Positions 39,168 through 49,143 of a stretch of 64,000 nt of DNA are shown in pieces. Position 1 is the stretch's first letter. The number at the start of each line of letters is the position of its first letter. The translations under genes were made by a program, and so were the position numbers. A model generated the notes under the pieces. That model saw nothing but the letters and a program-made list of their open reading frames with translations, was not told where the DNA came from and did no database searches. This DNA is from Chaetoderma sp. LZ-2023a (lineage: Eukaryota; Mollusca; Caudofoveata; Chaetodermatida; Chaetodermatidae): assembly GCA_034401795.1 (NCBI GenBank), contig CM067373.1, positions 88,621,448 through 88,685,447 of the forward strand, given 5' to 3'.

Positions 39168-39360
39168 AACCCTTTACCCCTCGAATGCATTCAAGAAAAG
39201 TTCAGTTTTCTCATAGAAAATATCCATTTGCAGACCAAGAGAAGACTATTCTCGAAAATTACCACTGGAATGACTGGTTCGATTATCGAGCCAGTTATTC
39301 CAGTGGTAAATTTTCGAAAACAGTCTTCTTTTGGTCTGCAAATGGGCATTTCTCAAGACC
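39168..39360. mobile_element. Palindromic MITE family 2, best copy
   Basis: Near-perfect foldback: CATTTGCAGACCAAGAGAAG, TTCGAAAATTACCACTGG... and complement ...CCAGTGGTAAATTTTCGAAA, GGTCTGCAAATGGGC. The centre is TTCGATTATCGA. Confidence 0.8.
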
Positions 39361-39667
39361 ACTGCAGAAGCCGTTTTTGTTTGATATGTGTGTTAAAAGG
39401 TTTAATAGATATTCTGTAGAATATGTGGAAAGTAATAATTTGACTGACAGCTCTTTCCAGTTATATTACGTAGGGGCAGGGACAGGGTTGGGGCTGGTTT
39501 TCTCTCTCCCGTAGTGTGTCCACACAGCGCCCCTAGGTTTTGTCCCCACCCACACTTCAGCAACCCCACCTCCCCCTCTCCCTCAAACAGATCCAAGTAC
39601 GTTCACACACCACTGTATTAGCTTCAAAATGCACTGTTCAACAACTCTCATGTATAGTTGTCTTCAA

Positions 39668-40146
39668 ATGGGGGAATCCAGTTTCATATATCTAGCTAAG
39701 CTCCAGCCACGCTTTGTCCGTGTTGGGATCAATCGATCCCTGCGCTCTTTAAATCTCAATTTCCAGAAACTACAGGTAAGCTGTTGAATCCTTTGAAACC
39801 AATTTCACTAGGTGCTGTCGCCGCATATGGCAAATATGGCAAAGCTAATCCCCACCCACACCTCGCCTGTGTTGGGATCGATCAATCCCTGAACTTACTA
39901 TAAATTTCCAGAAAATTATACTAGTAAGCTGCTATGGCAGCAACAGCGCCCAGTTAAATTACTTCCAATATATTCAACAAAATGTTTATTAAATACCAAA
40001 GACATACAATTCGTACAGAGCGTCGGACTATTAAGCGTTTAAGACGGACTAAATCGAGTTGTTCATGCTGTAATTGATTATGACGTCATCCTATACGTCA
40101 CGTAGTTAATTATGATGTCATATGATGGATGGATAAACTGTCCCAT
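39668..40146 (+). mobile_element. Hairpin MITE family 1, two copies recombined
   Basis: Two successive left halves (CTAGCTAAGCTCCAGCC... GATCAATCGATCCC and again CTAATCCCCACCC... GATCGATCAATCCC) precede one right half with GCAGCAACAGCGCCCAG and TGACGTCA motifs. Confidence 0.7.
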
Positions 40147-40321
40147 TGACTATGATATTACATTTGAGTGACAGCTCAGATCCTGCCATTAAGACACCAT
40201 TTCATGATTCGGACGGTGGCGTGTATTATTTAGTGGCTCTAAAATCACACGATCATCTTAACCATTTCGCCGACAAATCCTTGAAAATGTTTATTCTTTA
40301 CGATATAAAACTTATTCCATT

Positions 40322-40405
40322 GAACATTTTGAAATTAATTTGAATTTAATTTGACTGAACTGCAAAACGGCTTCCAGTCAAATTAATTTCAAAATATTCA
40401 ACAGC
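40322..40405. mobile_element. MITE family 1 hairpin-core fragment
   Basis: GAACATTTTGAAATTAATTTG and CAAATTAATTTCAAAATATTC arms around TGAACTGCAAAACGGCTTCC. A further arm remnant lies at about 40683-40712. Confidence 0.6.
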
Positions 40406-40490
40406 TTTCCTGTATGGTAGTTTAGAAAATCAGATATAGGGAATTCATTGGTGAAAGTGTAAATTAACCACCATAATCTGACACCAAATG

Positions 40491-40608
<118 letters not shown>

Positions 40609-40822
40609 TAGCCGATCAACTGCCATATTCACTTTAGCCTTCCATAGTAAGAAACTTAAAGAAATCTTTAAGAAATATTATGTTGAATAACTTGAAACTA
40701 ATTTGACTGGGAGCTGTTGCTGCCTATATTCAAGAAGCTTTTCTGTACAGTTGTTTTGAAATTGAGAGACTGGCATTTTAATGGCTAACGGGCTAAGCTA
40801 TCATCTACCTTTAGTGAATATT

Positions 40823-41101
40823 TTAAAGGTGCGTATTCACACCAGAATGCTTGAAAATAATATTGTTAAAATTGTATGCTTTTAGAGGCTTAATTTGTGT
40901 GCTTAGACGCAATGAAGCGAAATAAATCTGAACATATGATGATTTTATTCCATATAAATTAATATAATTTCTTTGCTTATGAAATCGAAATAGAGACACG
41001 AGTCCCTTTTTCAAATTCACAACTAAAAACTATAGTAGACCTACAGGTAATTTATTTCGTTTCATATTTTCAAGCATTCTAGTGTGAATACTCACCTTTA
41101 A
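40823..41101. mobile_element. TTAA-flanked MITE, copy 2
   Basis: TTAA AGGTGCGTATTCACACCAGA at the left and AGTGTGAATACTCACCT TTAA at the right: terminal inverted repeat inside a TTAA duplication, same family as 25184-25424. Confidence 0.75.
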
Positions 41102-41170
41102 GGGTTCCTCTACAATATTCAATTTATACAAGTTTTGCCTCATAGAATACCCTCTCTTATGTTGTTCTAG

Positions 41171-41445
41171 GTTCCGTTGGTAGGCTTTCTACTGTTGAAT
41201 ACGCAGACGTTAACCGATTGAGAGAACATCTGGTCGAAAAGAAAAAAAAACTAAGAAAAGAAACGAATAGTGCGCGTAAAAGAGAGGCAAAAACCGAACC
41301 CATATTCAAAAGCCTGAAGAAAAATATACACAGCGAGATCTATAGGGAACCGCATGGTTTGGATAACAATAGGATGGAAATCCTTAAAGAAGAAGAAGAA
41401 AACGAAGAGAAAATGAAGTCAGCAAACTCGATTACAGAAGCGTAA
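41171..41445 (+). CDS. Candidate terminal exon encoding a charged coiled-coil tail
   Basis: After a good acceptor (TCTTATGTTGTTCTAG), an open frame of about 90 codons runs to a TAA at 41443-41445. The product is rich in Lys, Glu and Arg (EHLVEKKKKLRKET, EILKEEEENEEKMK) and should be helical or coiled coil. No family was recognised. It begins with two bases completing a codon, so it needs an upstream exon ending in phase 1, which the 34499-34614 candidate does not provide. Confidence 0.4.
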
Positions 41446-42146
41446 TGATTTTACACCAGGAAAACTAGGAGCACCATAGCCTAATAACAAATAGTATAGA
41501 GTCGTATTCAAATTAGTGAAATCTAATCAATTTGAATGCAATCATAGCACGCTTACACGCATGCACGCAACGTACGCACGCACTACCACACGCACGCGCG
41601 CATGTGTGTAGCGTGCCATTATCGAATTTTGCGCCGTTGAACAACGATGCGGGCACTAAAATAAAATTTGAAATCGGTGCACCAATTGGTCGATGGCGCA
41701 AGGGTCAATATTGAATTCGAGATCGGCATGCCAAATGGTCTACAGTGCAGGGTCCAATATCAAATACGATATTAACATGACCGTTGTTCAACGGCGCAGG
41801 GTACGCTCCACAAACTTCGGATTGCCTGCCTGCGTCAAGCCTTATTCATGTTCAAGTTTACTTTTTCTTGAGGAATACCTTACAAAGAAAGACATATGAG
41901 GCAAACTGTAAGGCGTTTACTCAGGCGATACATACAATTGTGTCTCCATAGGTGTGAGAATATCAAAGAGAAGTGAAAATGAATGGAAGCTATTGCCAGA
42001 CAATAAATAAAACACGATGATTCATAAACTTCTGCAATATTACCCTGGAATCAACTGACACAATATATAACCTATGGAATAGGCTAGACCCTTGCAGTAA
42101 TAACGCAATATAGAACAGATACTATCAAACATGATCTGAATCTCCG
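41446..42146. other. No gene recognised
   Basis: Short ACGC-rich tract at about 41560-41600. Diverged direct repeats (GAAATCGGTGCACCAATTGG / GAGATCGGCATGCCAAATGG) at about 41670-41740. No gene. Confidence 0.45.
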
Positions 42147-42332
42147 AGGCGTTACGTGTAAATTTGTATCGTTACGTGTAGATTTGTATCGTTAGGTGTA
42201 AATGTGTATCGTTACGTGTAAATTTGTATCGTTACGTGTAAATTTGTATCGTTACGTGTAGATTTGTATCGTTACGTCTAAATTTGTATCGTTACGTGTA
42301 AATTTGTATTGTTACGTGTAAATTTGTATCGG
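42147..42332. repeat. 20-bp minisatellite
   Basis: About nine copies of a unit reading CGTTACGTGTAAATTTGTAT with single-base variants. Confidence 0.9.
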
Positions 42333-42625
42333 CTCCACTTCATAGAACACGTGGGTAATAAAATACCTTATCAATGCGAGGTAAGCGACATCACTCGTGA
42401 TTTTACCTTTTACTTAATCTTAAATACTGCTAATGTGATAACTAACTGTACAAACAATTAATGACAAATATTGATGCTTTGTTACATCATAAAAATGTTA
42501 TAATACTAACAAATATGAAGATGTAAATTATATCTACCGCCAAAATATGAATTGTAAGATACTTTCCCTCATATGCTTTATGTAACGCCTGAGTGAATAA
42601 AACATGAACATGAATGTATTTAACG

Positions 42626-42805
42626 TCGTGTTCCCACTAGAGACTTAACCGGCGTACCGCCATAGTGAGGTATGCCAGTATTCCGGGTTAAGTCTCTAGT
42701 GAGAACAAGGCCAGAGGCCGTGTTCTCATTGTATGGTTAATCGGTAATAACGCCATACCTCAGTATTGCGTTACGCCGGTTAAGTCTCTAGTGAGAACAC
42801 GGCCT
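42626..42805. mobile_element. Small MITE with nested inverted repeats
   Basis: CGTGTTC-CACTAGAGACTTAA, its complement TTAAGTCTCTAGTGAGAACA, then GGCCGTGTTCTCATTG and again TTAAGTCTCTAGTGAGAACA plus CGGCC. The element is two adjacent foldbacks sharing one end sequence. Noncoding. Confidence 0.65.
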
Positions 42806-43474
42806 TAGATTAGATGCCGGACGGACATAATTTTATCACGAGTCGTTTTGCCCAGCATTACTATGTCTAATACCCTACCATAATTCAAGAACAAACTAAG
42901 AGCAATGCCCCATACACCCCTCCCCAAAAGAGTGGCTAATATCAGTATATGTAGGCTTCGTATGGCTGCAGTGGCTTAAATAGGCATCCGCTCGATAACT
43001 CCCTCTCTGAATCTGCCAGCTGTTTCTGTGGCCACTGTGATGAATCTGTCAAACACTAAGGTACCTCTTTTACTGGCCACTTTTGAATCAACAGAGAACC
43101 GTTTTTGAAATTGAGTTTTCCTCCAGCCATGTCTCCCCAACAACACCGCTGAGCAACTGCTATATGGTCGCAATGACGTTGATGTAGAGATAAACACCAC
43201 AATTACCACCATTCTATGTCAATACATGAACTCACACCTGCGTGTTTGAATGATGTATAATACCTGCTAACCACTCATAGATCGTGTCGACAAGCCCGTA
43301 GCCGCGGAGGTTTCTGGATGGCCATGCAGGGTGGCCAAACACTGGTGATAATACAGCACACTGAGCTCCTCCTACCTCTCTCTACCTCTTCAAATCAACC
43401 TTTCACTCTTCTCATAAAGATTTCATTCTGTCAGCCTTAAGTTACCTACCATAGTATTCTTCTTCCTTCCTTCC
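42806..43474. other. No gene recognised
   Basis: Left flank of the Polinton. A 78-codon minus-strand frame (42976-43212) has no recognisable domain. Ends in a CTTCC-rich run next to the element. Confidence 0.45.
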
Positions 43475-43738
43475 AGTAGTAGTGTCGGGATTAAAATGAT
43501 ACCACTTCCCTCAACTTGCCGCCGTTCGGCGATCCGTGGCCCCACCGCCCTCTCAATCCAGGGGCATAGGGTTGCATGTGGTTGGTGTAGGCCTCTAGAT
43601 GGAAGCCCAGTGTTGCAGGTGGTTGGGGTATGCCTCAAGATGGAGACCCCAGTGATTGAGACGGCGGTGGGGGCCACGGATCGCCGAATGGCAGCCAGTT
43701 GAGGGAGGTTGTATCATTTTAATCCCGACACTACTACT
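43475..43738. repeat. Polinton left terminal foldback unit
   Basis: 264 bp starting AGTAGTAGTGTCGGG and ending CCCGACACTACTACT. It is itself an inverted repeat: ATGATACCAC-TCCCTCAACT, CGGCGATCCGTGGCCCCACC and their complements. It is the counterpart of 59418-59692. Confidence 0.85.
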
Positions 43739-43990
43739 AATGATACCACCGCCCAGCCACACGCCTGCCGAATCCGTGGCCCCCACCGCCCTCTCAAGCA
43801 GCGGAGACCACGGGGTACCACCTCCCTGGCCGCCGGATCCGTGGCCCCCACCACCCTCTCAATCTCTGGGGCATAGGTTGCTGAGAGGGAGGTAGTATCA
43901 CACTACTACTACCAGGGTCTGAACGCCCATTTAGAGACAAGCCTCCACAGTGATATACACCACTGATCGCCATCAACCACAGGGCCGGCC
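43739..43990. repeat. Polinton left subterminal repeats
   Basis: Further diverged copies of the ATCCGTGGCCCCCACC-CCCTCTCAA motif in both orientations (about 43768-43912). One inverted copy follows (about 43913-43975) of the unit that forms the right-end array at 58795-59340. Confidence 0.75.
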
Positions 43991-44120
43991 TCTCTCTCTC
44001 TATTCTGTGTAGGCTCAGACAAACACGTAGTCTCTGTCAGAGTCGCATCGGCATGATGGGACCACCCATAGTGGCTTCCATCTACCTTGACAATGTTCAC
44101 CTGGGAGGATACTAAAGTGA

Positions 44121-44420
44121 TTAGCATTTGAACCACGGAAGACTGGCATGTTCACATGTTATGCAGAGAATCTGGTGCTGAGCAGGGGTCTCCAGCAAAC
44201 AACCACGTCCTACCCTCTCCACCCCATAGAAGTGGCAGACAGACACGATCTCTTTACGTGGGTGAAAGCGGTCGTAAATGTTTCTCCACAAGGAGTCGAC
44301 CCAAGGATTGTACTGGGGGTCATCCCGGATGTGGGCCCACTTGGCATCTAATATCATGGCAGTCTCAGCGCCCCGTGCCACTGCTGTAGACGCCAACACG
44401 AGCAGTATGATGAGAATCAT
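44121..44420 (-). CDS. Small predicted secreted or membrane-anchored Polinton protein, unknown
   Basis: 99 codons from an ATG. The first 17 or so residues (MILIILLVLASTAVARG) form a hydrophobic signal peptide or membrane anchor. The remainder contains WRNIYDRF and several cysteines (CHFYG, GCLLE, LCITCEH). No family recognised. It starts only two bases after the stop of the 44423 gene on the same strand, so both were probably expressed together. It is the last gene before the left end. Function unknown; an envelope- or virion-associated role would be guesswork. Confidence 0.5.
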   Translation of the reverse strand: MILIILLVLASTAVARGAETAMILDAKWAHIRDDPQYNPWVDSLWRNIYDRFHPRKEIVSVCHFYGVERVGRGCLLETPAQHQILCITCEHASLPWFKC

Positions 44421-44422
44421 GG

Positions 44423-45352
44423 CTATATATGAAGAGTTAAACTGAACAGAGTGAACCCCTCGAGAAATATATGTGCCAGATCGAGCCTAGTTCCATCCGG
44501 ATCGATAGTGATCTTCATCCCCTCAGCGGCAGGGGCTAGCTGCTTCACTCTGCTGCCGGCTAAGAAACGTAGCTCTAAGACTATATGAGTCGTTTGCGGG
44601 CTAGTGAGTCTGACCCGCTGAAGCAGTTTAACAGGACCCTTCACTTTGGAGACATGTGACACACCATCTACCCGTAGGGTGCCCTCCTGGAGGCTAACAG
44701 ATTCTTCTGGTCCATCGAATGGACGACACAGCAGGAGCTTTCCACCTGTAACCCTGATCCGGTGACCCACCCTCGTCAAGGAGACCCCTTCACTTATGTA
44801 GGTGAGGAAGGATGATCCCCGATTGTAGAGCTTTCGAACTGTCCCATCCTTTTTCACAACAGTGGAGAGGGGAGTAATCTCTATGTCAATGACTGCAGGA
44901 GGCCTATATAGGGGCAACCATGTTTGCCAGTCACCCCCAGGTCCAGCACGGTACCACACTTCATTCTTCTCAAATATGAACTGCAGGTTTTTTGCCAGGG
45001 TCAATAGCAGGACATCATGGGCCATCGGCAGGGCACCGCTCGAATAGGGTTTGACCAGATGAAAGCTGAGGTCGTTATTTAGGGTGTTGATGTCTGCTAC
45101 CTCTGTATCCGAGAGCTCAATCAACGGCTCGAGGATGTACTTCCTCTTCGGGAAATCGTACCGAAACACGATCTTGTGGCCATCTATGTTGCGACCCAGG
45201 CGCTCCTTCGACACATCCTTGAGGTCTGTGAGCAGCTCCACCCCATCACCACCAATGGAGGGGAGGGAGAATGCCTTTGAGTTTGCTTCATACTGTATGG
45301 CGAATGACTTGCCATCGCTCTCTTCTACCTTGACAGCATCAACTGCGTACAC
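44423..45352 (-). CDS. 309-codon Polinton protein, unknown
   Basis: Long uninterrupted minus-strand frame. The frame stays open upstream to a TAA at 45401-45403, but no ATG lies between that stop and residue ~109 of the open stretch; an ATA sits at 45389-45391, where a start would be expected. The start codon may therefore have decayed. The product looks beta-rich and soluble (for example PPAVIDIEITPLSTVVKKDG, HIVLELRFLAGSRVKQLAP), with no transmembrane segment. That would suit a virion or capsid-associated protein, but no family was recognised. It diverges from the 45420 gene across a gap of under 70 bp containing GTTTAAAC. Confidence 0.55.
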   Translation of the reverse strand: MYAVDAVKVEESDGKSFAIQYEANSKAFSLPSIGGDGVELLTDLKDVSKERLGRNIDGHKIVFRYDFPKRKYILEPLIELSDTEVADINTLNNDLSFHLVKPYSSGALPMAHDVLLLTLAKNLQFIFEKNEVWYRAGPGGDWQTWLPLYRPPAVIDIEITPLSTVVKKDGTVRKLYNRGSSFLTYISEGVSLTRVGHRIRVTGGKLLLCRPFDGPEESVSLQEGTLRVDGVSHVSKVKGPVKLLQRVRLTSPQTTHIVLELRFLAGSRVKQLAPAAEGMKITIDPDGTRLDLAHIFLEGFTLFSLTLHI

Positions 45353-45391
45353 ATCCGCCAGGTCAGCAAGACCAGTTGAGTGAGCAAATAT

Positions 45392-45419
45392 AGGAGGTGT
45401 TTAAACAGGAGATATAACC
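45392..45419. promoter_or_regulatory. Divergent Polinton intergenic motif GTTTAAAC
   Basis: GTTTAAAC (palindromic, about 45399-45406) followed by GATATAACC lies between the minus-strand gene at 44423-45352 and the plus-strand gene at 45420. Similar GTTTAA motifs occur in the other divergent gaps of the element. Confidence 0.4.
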
Positions 45420-45797
45420 ATGCCGATTGTCCGACTGCTGCTCTCCGGTGGTGAGAACGTAATCTCACCCTCTCTAGAGGGGAGACGGGTGGTACAGTAC
45501 CATGTAGAATGGATCCTCTTCGAGGTGCCCCAGCGGGACACAACATACATACACGCTGATGTGCTACATCAACCTCTGGGCAGTGCACACAGCAGCTCAC
45601 TGGTAGAAGTCGGCCGGGACGTGATAGAGTATCTCCCAGGTGCCAACAGCAACCTATGGATAGCTATCAGTCTTAGCCTGTTCACACCTGTAAATCACCT
45701 GTTTGACAGCCCCTCCATTAACATATATGCCAGCACAGATGGAGTATCGGACGCCCATTTAGAGTTTACCCTCTTATTACTCATTGACATGACATGA
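45420..45797 (+). CDS. 125-aa Polinton protein, unknown
   Basis: ATG-initiated, intact. Alternating hydrophobic pattern (VVQYHVEWILFEV, LWIAISLSLFTPVNH, SINIYASTDG, LEFTLLLLID) suggests an all-beta fold, with no signal peptide. Size and composition would allow a small single jelly-roll or other virion protein, but I recognise no signature. Its last four bases overlap the start of the next gene (ATGA overlap at 45794-45797). It is the first plus-strand gene after a divergent gap. Confidence 0.55.
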   Translation: MPIVRLLLSGGENVISPSLEGRRVVQYHVEWILFEVPQRDTTYIHADVLHQPLGSAHSSSLVEVGRDVIEYLPGANSNLWIAISLSLFTPVNHLFDSPSINIYASTDGVSDAHLEFTLLLLIDMT

Positions 45798-46510
45798 TAT
45801 CACACCAGGAATATCTGACCTTTGCTGAGATGATGAAGAGCCCGCTACAGGGTTGCCCCTTCATGACCCCTGCACAGATGCTCGCACAGCAACAGATCTG
45901 TCAACAAGAAGGAGAGCGACTACAGCGGGAGAGCTGGTATCATCAGAACGCGAGCATTGCAAGGAGGCGAAGGAACAGTGAAGGTTCCCGATACTGGCAG
46001 GCCCTCCTGGAGGAGAGTAAGCGGGATGATGTCTTCACATACGATGATGAGCCAGATGTTGCGGAGACCGTGGATGAGGATGAGCCATATGTAGCGGAGA
46101 CCACGGATCATGCAGCGGAGACTGTGGATGAGGATGAGCCAGATGTAGCAGAGACCACGGATCATGCAGCGGAGACTGTGGATGAGGATGAGCCAGATGT
46201 AGCAGAGACCGTGGGCGATGCAGTGGGGACCACGGACGAGGATGAGTCAGATGCCATACAGTGGGAAGAGGAGATGGTGCAGAAGTATAAGACCAAGAAA
46301 GCCATCCAGCGGCGGACCTACTATCTTGGTCATAAGGTGAAGTTCCACATGGCACGTCTCAGAAAGCTACTGGCACTCGACATAGTGCTGGATGACCTCT
46401 GTCTAGGAGACGTCTGTCTCGACACCAGCAAGTTGGCATGGTTTGTCAGGCTCTCCAAAATGCACCCTTCTATGACTCATGAGCAGATTATGCAGGTGAT
46501 GCAGGTTTAA
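45794..46510 (+). CDS. 238-aa Polinton protein with acidic VAET repeats
   Basis: Intact frame overlapping the previous gene by four bases. Residues ~1-75 are helical and basic in part (QQEGERLQRESWYHQNASIA, RRRR). Residues ~80-150 are an acidic tandem repeat of 13-22-residue units built from DEDEPDVAET, TTDHAAETV and similar, clearly repeated at the DNA level at about 46040-46250. Residues ~155-238 are basic and hydrophobic (MVQKYKTKKAIQRRTYYLGH; LLALDIVLDDLCLGDVCLD). The repeat recurs in two other element genes (50847-51730 and 53250-53678). Function unknown. Confidence 0.65.
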   Translation: MISHQEYLTFAEMMKSPLQGCPFMTPAQMLAQQQICQQEGERLQRESWYHQNASIARRRRNSEGSRYWQALLEESKRDDVFTYDDEPDVAETVDEDEPYVAETTDHAAETVDEDEPDVAETTDHAAETVDEDEPDVAETVGDAVGTTDEDESDAIQWEEEMVQKYKTKKAIQRRTYYLGHKVKFHMARLRKLLALDIVLDDLCLGDVCLDTSKLAWFVRLSKMHPSMTHEQIMQVMQV

Positions 46511-46524
46511 TCTCCAGGTATACT

Positions 46525-47149
46525 ATGGCAAATCAGAGTGGCGAAGCAACCAGAACTATACCCTTCCCTGACGGCTGACGAGGGCGGTACCAACCATGGC
46601 TGGCGACTTCAGCAGATAGATACCATCAGACAGAATCTCGGCCATGAGGCAGAAAAGTACAGCAGAATGGTTAGGCGATATAAGACAGCTTACAACGTCC
46701 TCATGCGTACAGCCACTGCTGCGGGTGTGATTGGAGCCAGTGCTGGGGTGGCAGCTGTGGCCACTCTCGCTACAGGGGTGGGGGCCATCGTCGCCATCCC
46801 GCTGGGTGGCATGACACTAGCCACCTCTGTCTTGGCCACGGGCATGGGGGTGGGGCAGCGGCAGATCACAAGGAGGCTGGAGAAGCATGCTAAGTACGTG
46901 GCACTGGCACAGAGTATGCTACGGACTATCGACGAGTCAGTCAGCAAAGCTCTCGAGGATGTCCAGGTCACCGATGAAGAGTACCACCATATATTGAAGG
47001 TCCAATTCCTGTACTGCACACAGAAACCTAAAGTGCGACAGCAATACCTCAAAGGCTCCTGCGGGCGGGTTGATATGGAGGAGTTAAAAAACGAGATGTT
47101 ACGGCGAGGTCGCCTCGCTGGTCTCTGGAGCCGAGACGACTACAAATAG
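46525..47149 (+). pseudogene. Polinton protein with a glycine/alanine-rich membrane hairpin, N-terminal frameshift
   Basis: The main frame (46538-47149, about 200 codons) has no ATG at its beginning. An ATG at 46525, 12 bases after the previous stop region, opens a short frame shifted by one base that ends after 17 codons. A small indel near the start is the simplest reading. Residues ~60-105 contain two Gly/Ala-rich hydrophobic stretches (AAGVIGASAGVAAVATLA, GAIVAIPLGGMTLATSVL), likely a membrane-inserting hairpin. Charged helical sequence follows. No family recognised. A membrane-active virion component is conceivable but inferred only. Confidence 0.5.
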
Positions 47150-47161
47150 TGTACTGTCTGT

Positions 47162-48278
47162 ATGGTAGCTTTAAGAACACCAGTATAGATCACCTTCGCA
47201 CTGAACCTCACGACAGTCATCCGGAGCCAACCGCCCCTCCCGGGTACACCATTGACTGGCCTGAGAGGTCTACTGGATGATATACCAGAGCTAACAACGT
47301 TCTCAATCACAGTTGATGGACGGTCCCGAATTAACTTCTCCGTCAACCCACGACCACTGACCAACCGCCCCATCACCATCAAGGATGCGAAGCAAGCTCA
47401 TACTTGGATGGCTGCTCCAAGCCTCTCATACTGGAATCAGCAGCTGAACTTTGCAGTGTGGTGTGCCATGGCAGGATGTGGAGCAAGTTCCACCCTGCTT
47501 CACTCCTATTCTGGTACTCCTGAAGCTGTGCTCATCGCCAGCTGTCTCAGATTCCACGTGTACTTCACGGTGTGACGAATCCTCCATGAGCTGGGTACAA
47601 GCCTCCCTGATACACACACATTTGACCCACAGCTCAACCGTCATAGCGTCTCAGCGGCCAGTAGACTAAAGAGAGAGTTCAGCGCTCACCTAGACTATCG
47701 GTGCCATTGCGGTGACAACAGCTGTCTAGGGGTTATGTACGGTAACCTGAGACGTGACTACTCAGGATTCCCCTATCGACCCCCCCCCCCCCCCCGGACG
47801 AGTAGGCTGTCGGAAAACAGCGACATTCTCATTCGATCCAGACTCCGACCCTGGGGCGCTGGTGCAAAATATGCACATCACTGGCTTGTGGCAGGACTAT
47901 CCAGATGTGTGGAAGTACTTTGTCCCACACACCACCTCAGGCCTCACACCAGCAGGGATCGTTCGGACCAACCAGTCCCTGGAAGCACTGTGTTACTGCC
48001 TCCTTACGGCACATACCTAGCTGCGGCATTCCATAAATGGTGTCAGCGGAGCAGAGGTCCAGGCCATGTTCATCAGTCTCGTTGAGGATATGATCTTCAT
48101 GGCAGACCCCAGTAGTCTTATTGCTAAGTTCCAGCAGGGGTTGCAGAAGACACTGAACCAGCTTGGCATGCGCTACAGCCCCGATACCCACTGCCAACAT
48201 GCACATCCAAGGGCTGGAGGGTTCTGCAGCACATCCTTTTTCCAGCTTGTAGTATCGCAGAGCCTTGTTCAGCTCTGA
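47162..48278 (+). pseudogene. Candidate Polinton virion (capsid-associated) protein, decayed
   Basis: Starts at ATG 47162. The frame has an in-frame TAG at codon 9 (47186) and a TGA at 47573. A long poly-C tract at about 47780-47796 shifts the frame by one, and a further TAG follows at 48018. Conserved-looking pieces are WNQQLNFAVWCAMAGCG, CLRFHVYF, RILHELG and TSGLTPAGIVRTNQSLEAL. To my recollection these resemble a protein found in many invertebrate Polintons, probably part of the particle; whether it is the major or a minor capsid protein I cannot say. The 3' end is uncertain because it overlaps the convergent gene at 48190-48575. Confidence 0.5.
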
Positions 48279-48575
48279 GTCCGGTGAGGCCATGGCGGTC
48301 TGCAACTGCTGGAATACATCTGGCAGATACTCCCGATCCTTGTAGAAACCTTTAGCTCACAGGCTCTGCTCGGTGATACTCCCGCCCATGAAAAGGTATT
48401 TGAGGAAGCAGATCTGTCTCTTGCCAAATCCTAGATAGAGCTTCACAGCTGTCAGCTCCTCTGTCAGCTCAGCACCAGAGAGCTGAGCGAGCTCATCTGG
48501 TGTCTTCTTCTTGTAGTCCTTCAACTTCCTCCGGAAGACATCATAGTACTTCTCGCATAGCATGAGCACGGACAT
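48190..48575 (-). pseudogene. Small helical Polinton protein, interrupted by TGA
   Basis: ATG at 48575. 71 codons of charged helical sequence (MLCEKYYDVFRRKLKDYKKK, ELTAVKLYLGFGKRQICFLK) reach a TGA at 48357-48359. The same frame continues with protein-like sequence (KGFYKDREYLPDVFQQLQT) toward about 48190, where it collides with the plus-strand gene. The stop fits a CGA-to-TGA change. Family not recognised. Starts back-to-back with the 48599 mini-gene, sharing a 23-bp gap that contains GTTTAAG. Confidence 0.45.
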
Positions 48576-48598
48576 GTTTAAGATGTCTCAATGGAGAG

Positions 48599-48712
48599 AT
48601 GAATATTCCTGAGTACCAACCCAGCCACCTGGCAGACACAGATTGGGAAGATCTTATTAGCTCTCTCGACAGGGGACACAGACATTTAACCGCATTGATA
48701 CTCAGTGCTTAA
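48599..48712 (+). CDS. 37-aa Polinton mini-protein
   Basis: Complete small frame from ATG to TAA, acidic in its first half (EYQPSHLADTDWEDLISSLD) and ending in a hydrophobic helix (LTALILSA). It lies in the divergent gap after the 48575 minus-strand start and ends three bases before the ATG of the next gene. It fills what would otherwise be the largest unassigned gap in this part of the element. Too short for a family call; it could be chance. Confidence 0.35.
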   Translation: MNIPEYQPSHLADTDWEDLISSLDRGHRHLTALILSA

Positions 48713-48715
48713 ACA

Positions 48716-49117
48716 ATGATGTCAATGGTACAGATCGTGAAGCAACTGCCCGAGAGCCAGGCAAGTCTTCAGAAGGTGGAGAACCTGCTGCGAACCAAGA
48801 CACAGAAGTTACTGACCAAAGCAAAACCTCTGGCAGTCCATGTCGCCAGTAACGTGGTGGTGAATCTTGCCATGGTGAAGATGACAGGAGGAAATGAGGT
48901 TCTTCCTGCCACCACTATGACTGTCCTCGCTACAGTGGTGAGTGGGGTAACCCGGCACTGTCTCGGAATAACTCACCCCATCCCAAAAATCGCCCTCAGT
49001 GGTTCCACCTACACTGTTGCTGCCAAGATCATGAGTGAACGTGTTACACTAACGGAGGCCAATATTCTAGGGCTAGCAACGAGTGTAATGGCTGAGATCA
49101 TCGTCTCCTACGTTTAA
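48716..49117 (+). CDS. 133-aa Polinton protein, probably membrane-associated
   Basis: Intact frame. N-terminal ~45 residues are helical and basic (QIVKQLPESQASLQKVENLL). Hydrophobic segments follow (PLAVHVASNVVVNLAMV; ATTMTVLATVVSG; ILGLATSVMAEIIVSYV), the last running to the C-terminus like a tail anchor. No family recognised. It follows the 37-aa gene by three bases. Confidence 0.5.
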   Translation: MMSMVQIVKQLPESQASLQKVENLLRTKTQKLLTKAKPLAVHVASNVVVNLAMVKMTGGNEVLPATTMTVLATVVSGVTRHCLGITHPIPKIALSGSTYTVAAKIMSERVTLTEANILGLATSVMAEIIVSYV

Positions 49118-49143
49118 CAACTCTGAATAGTGATGGATAGATA

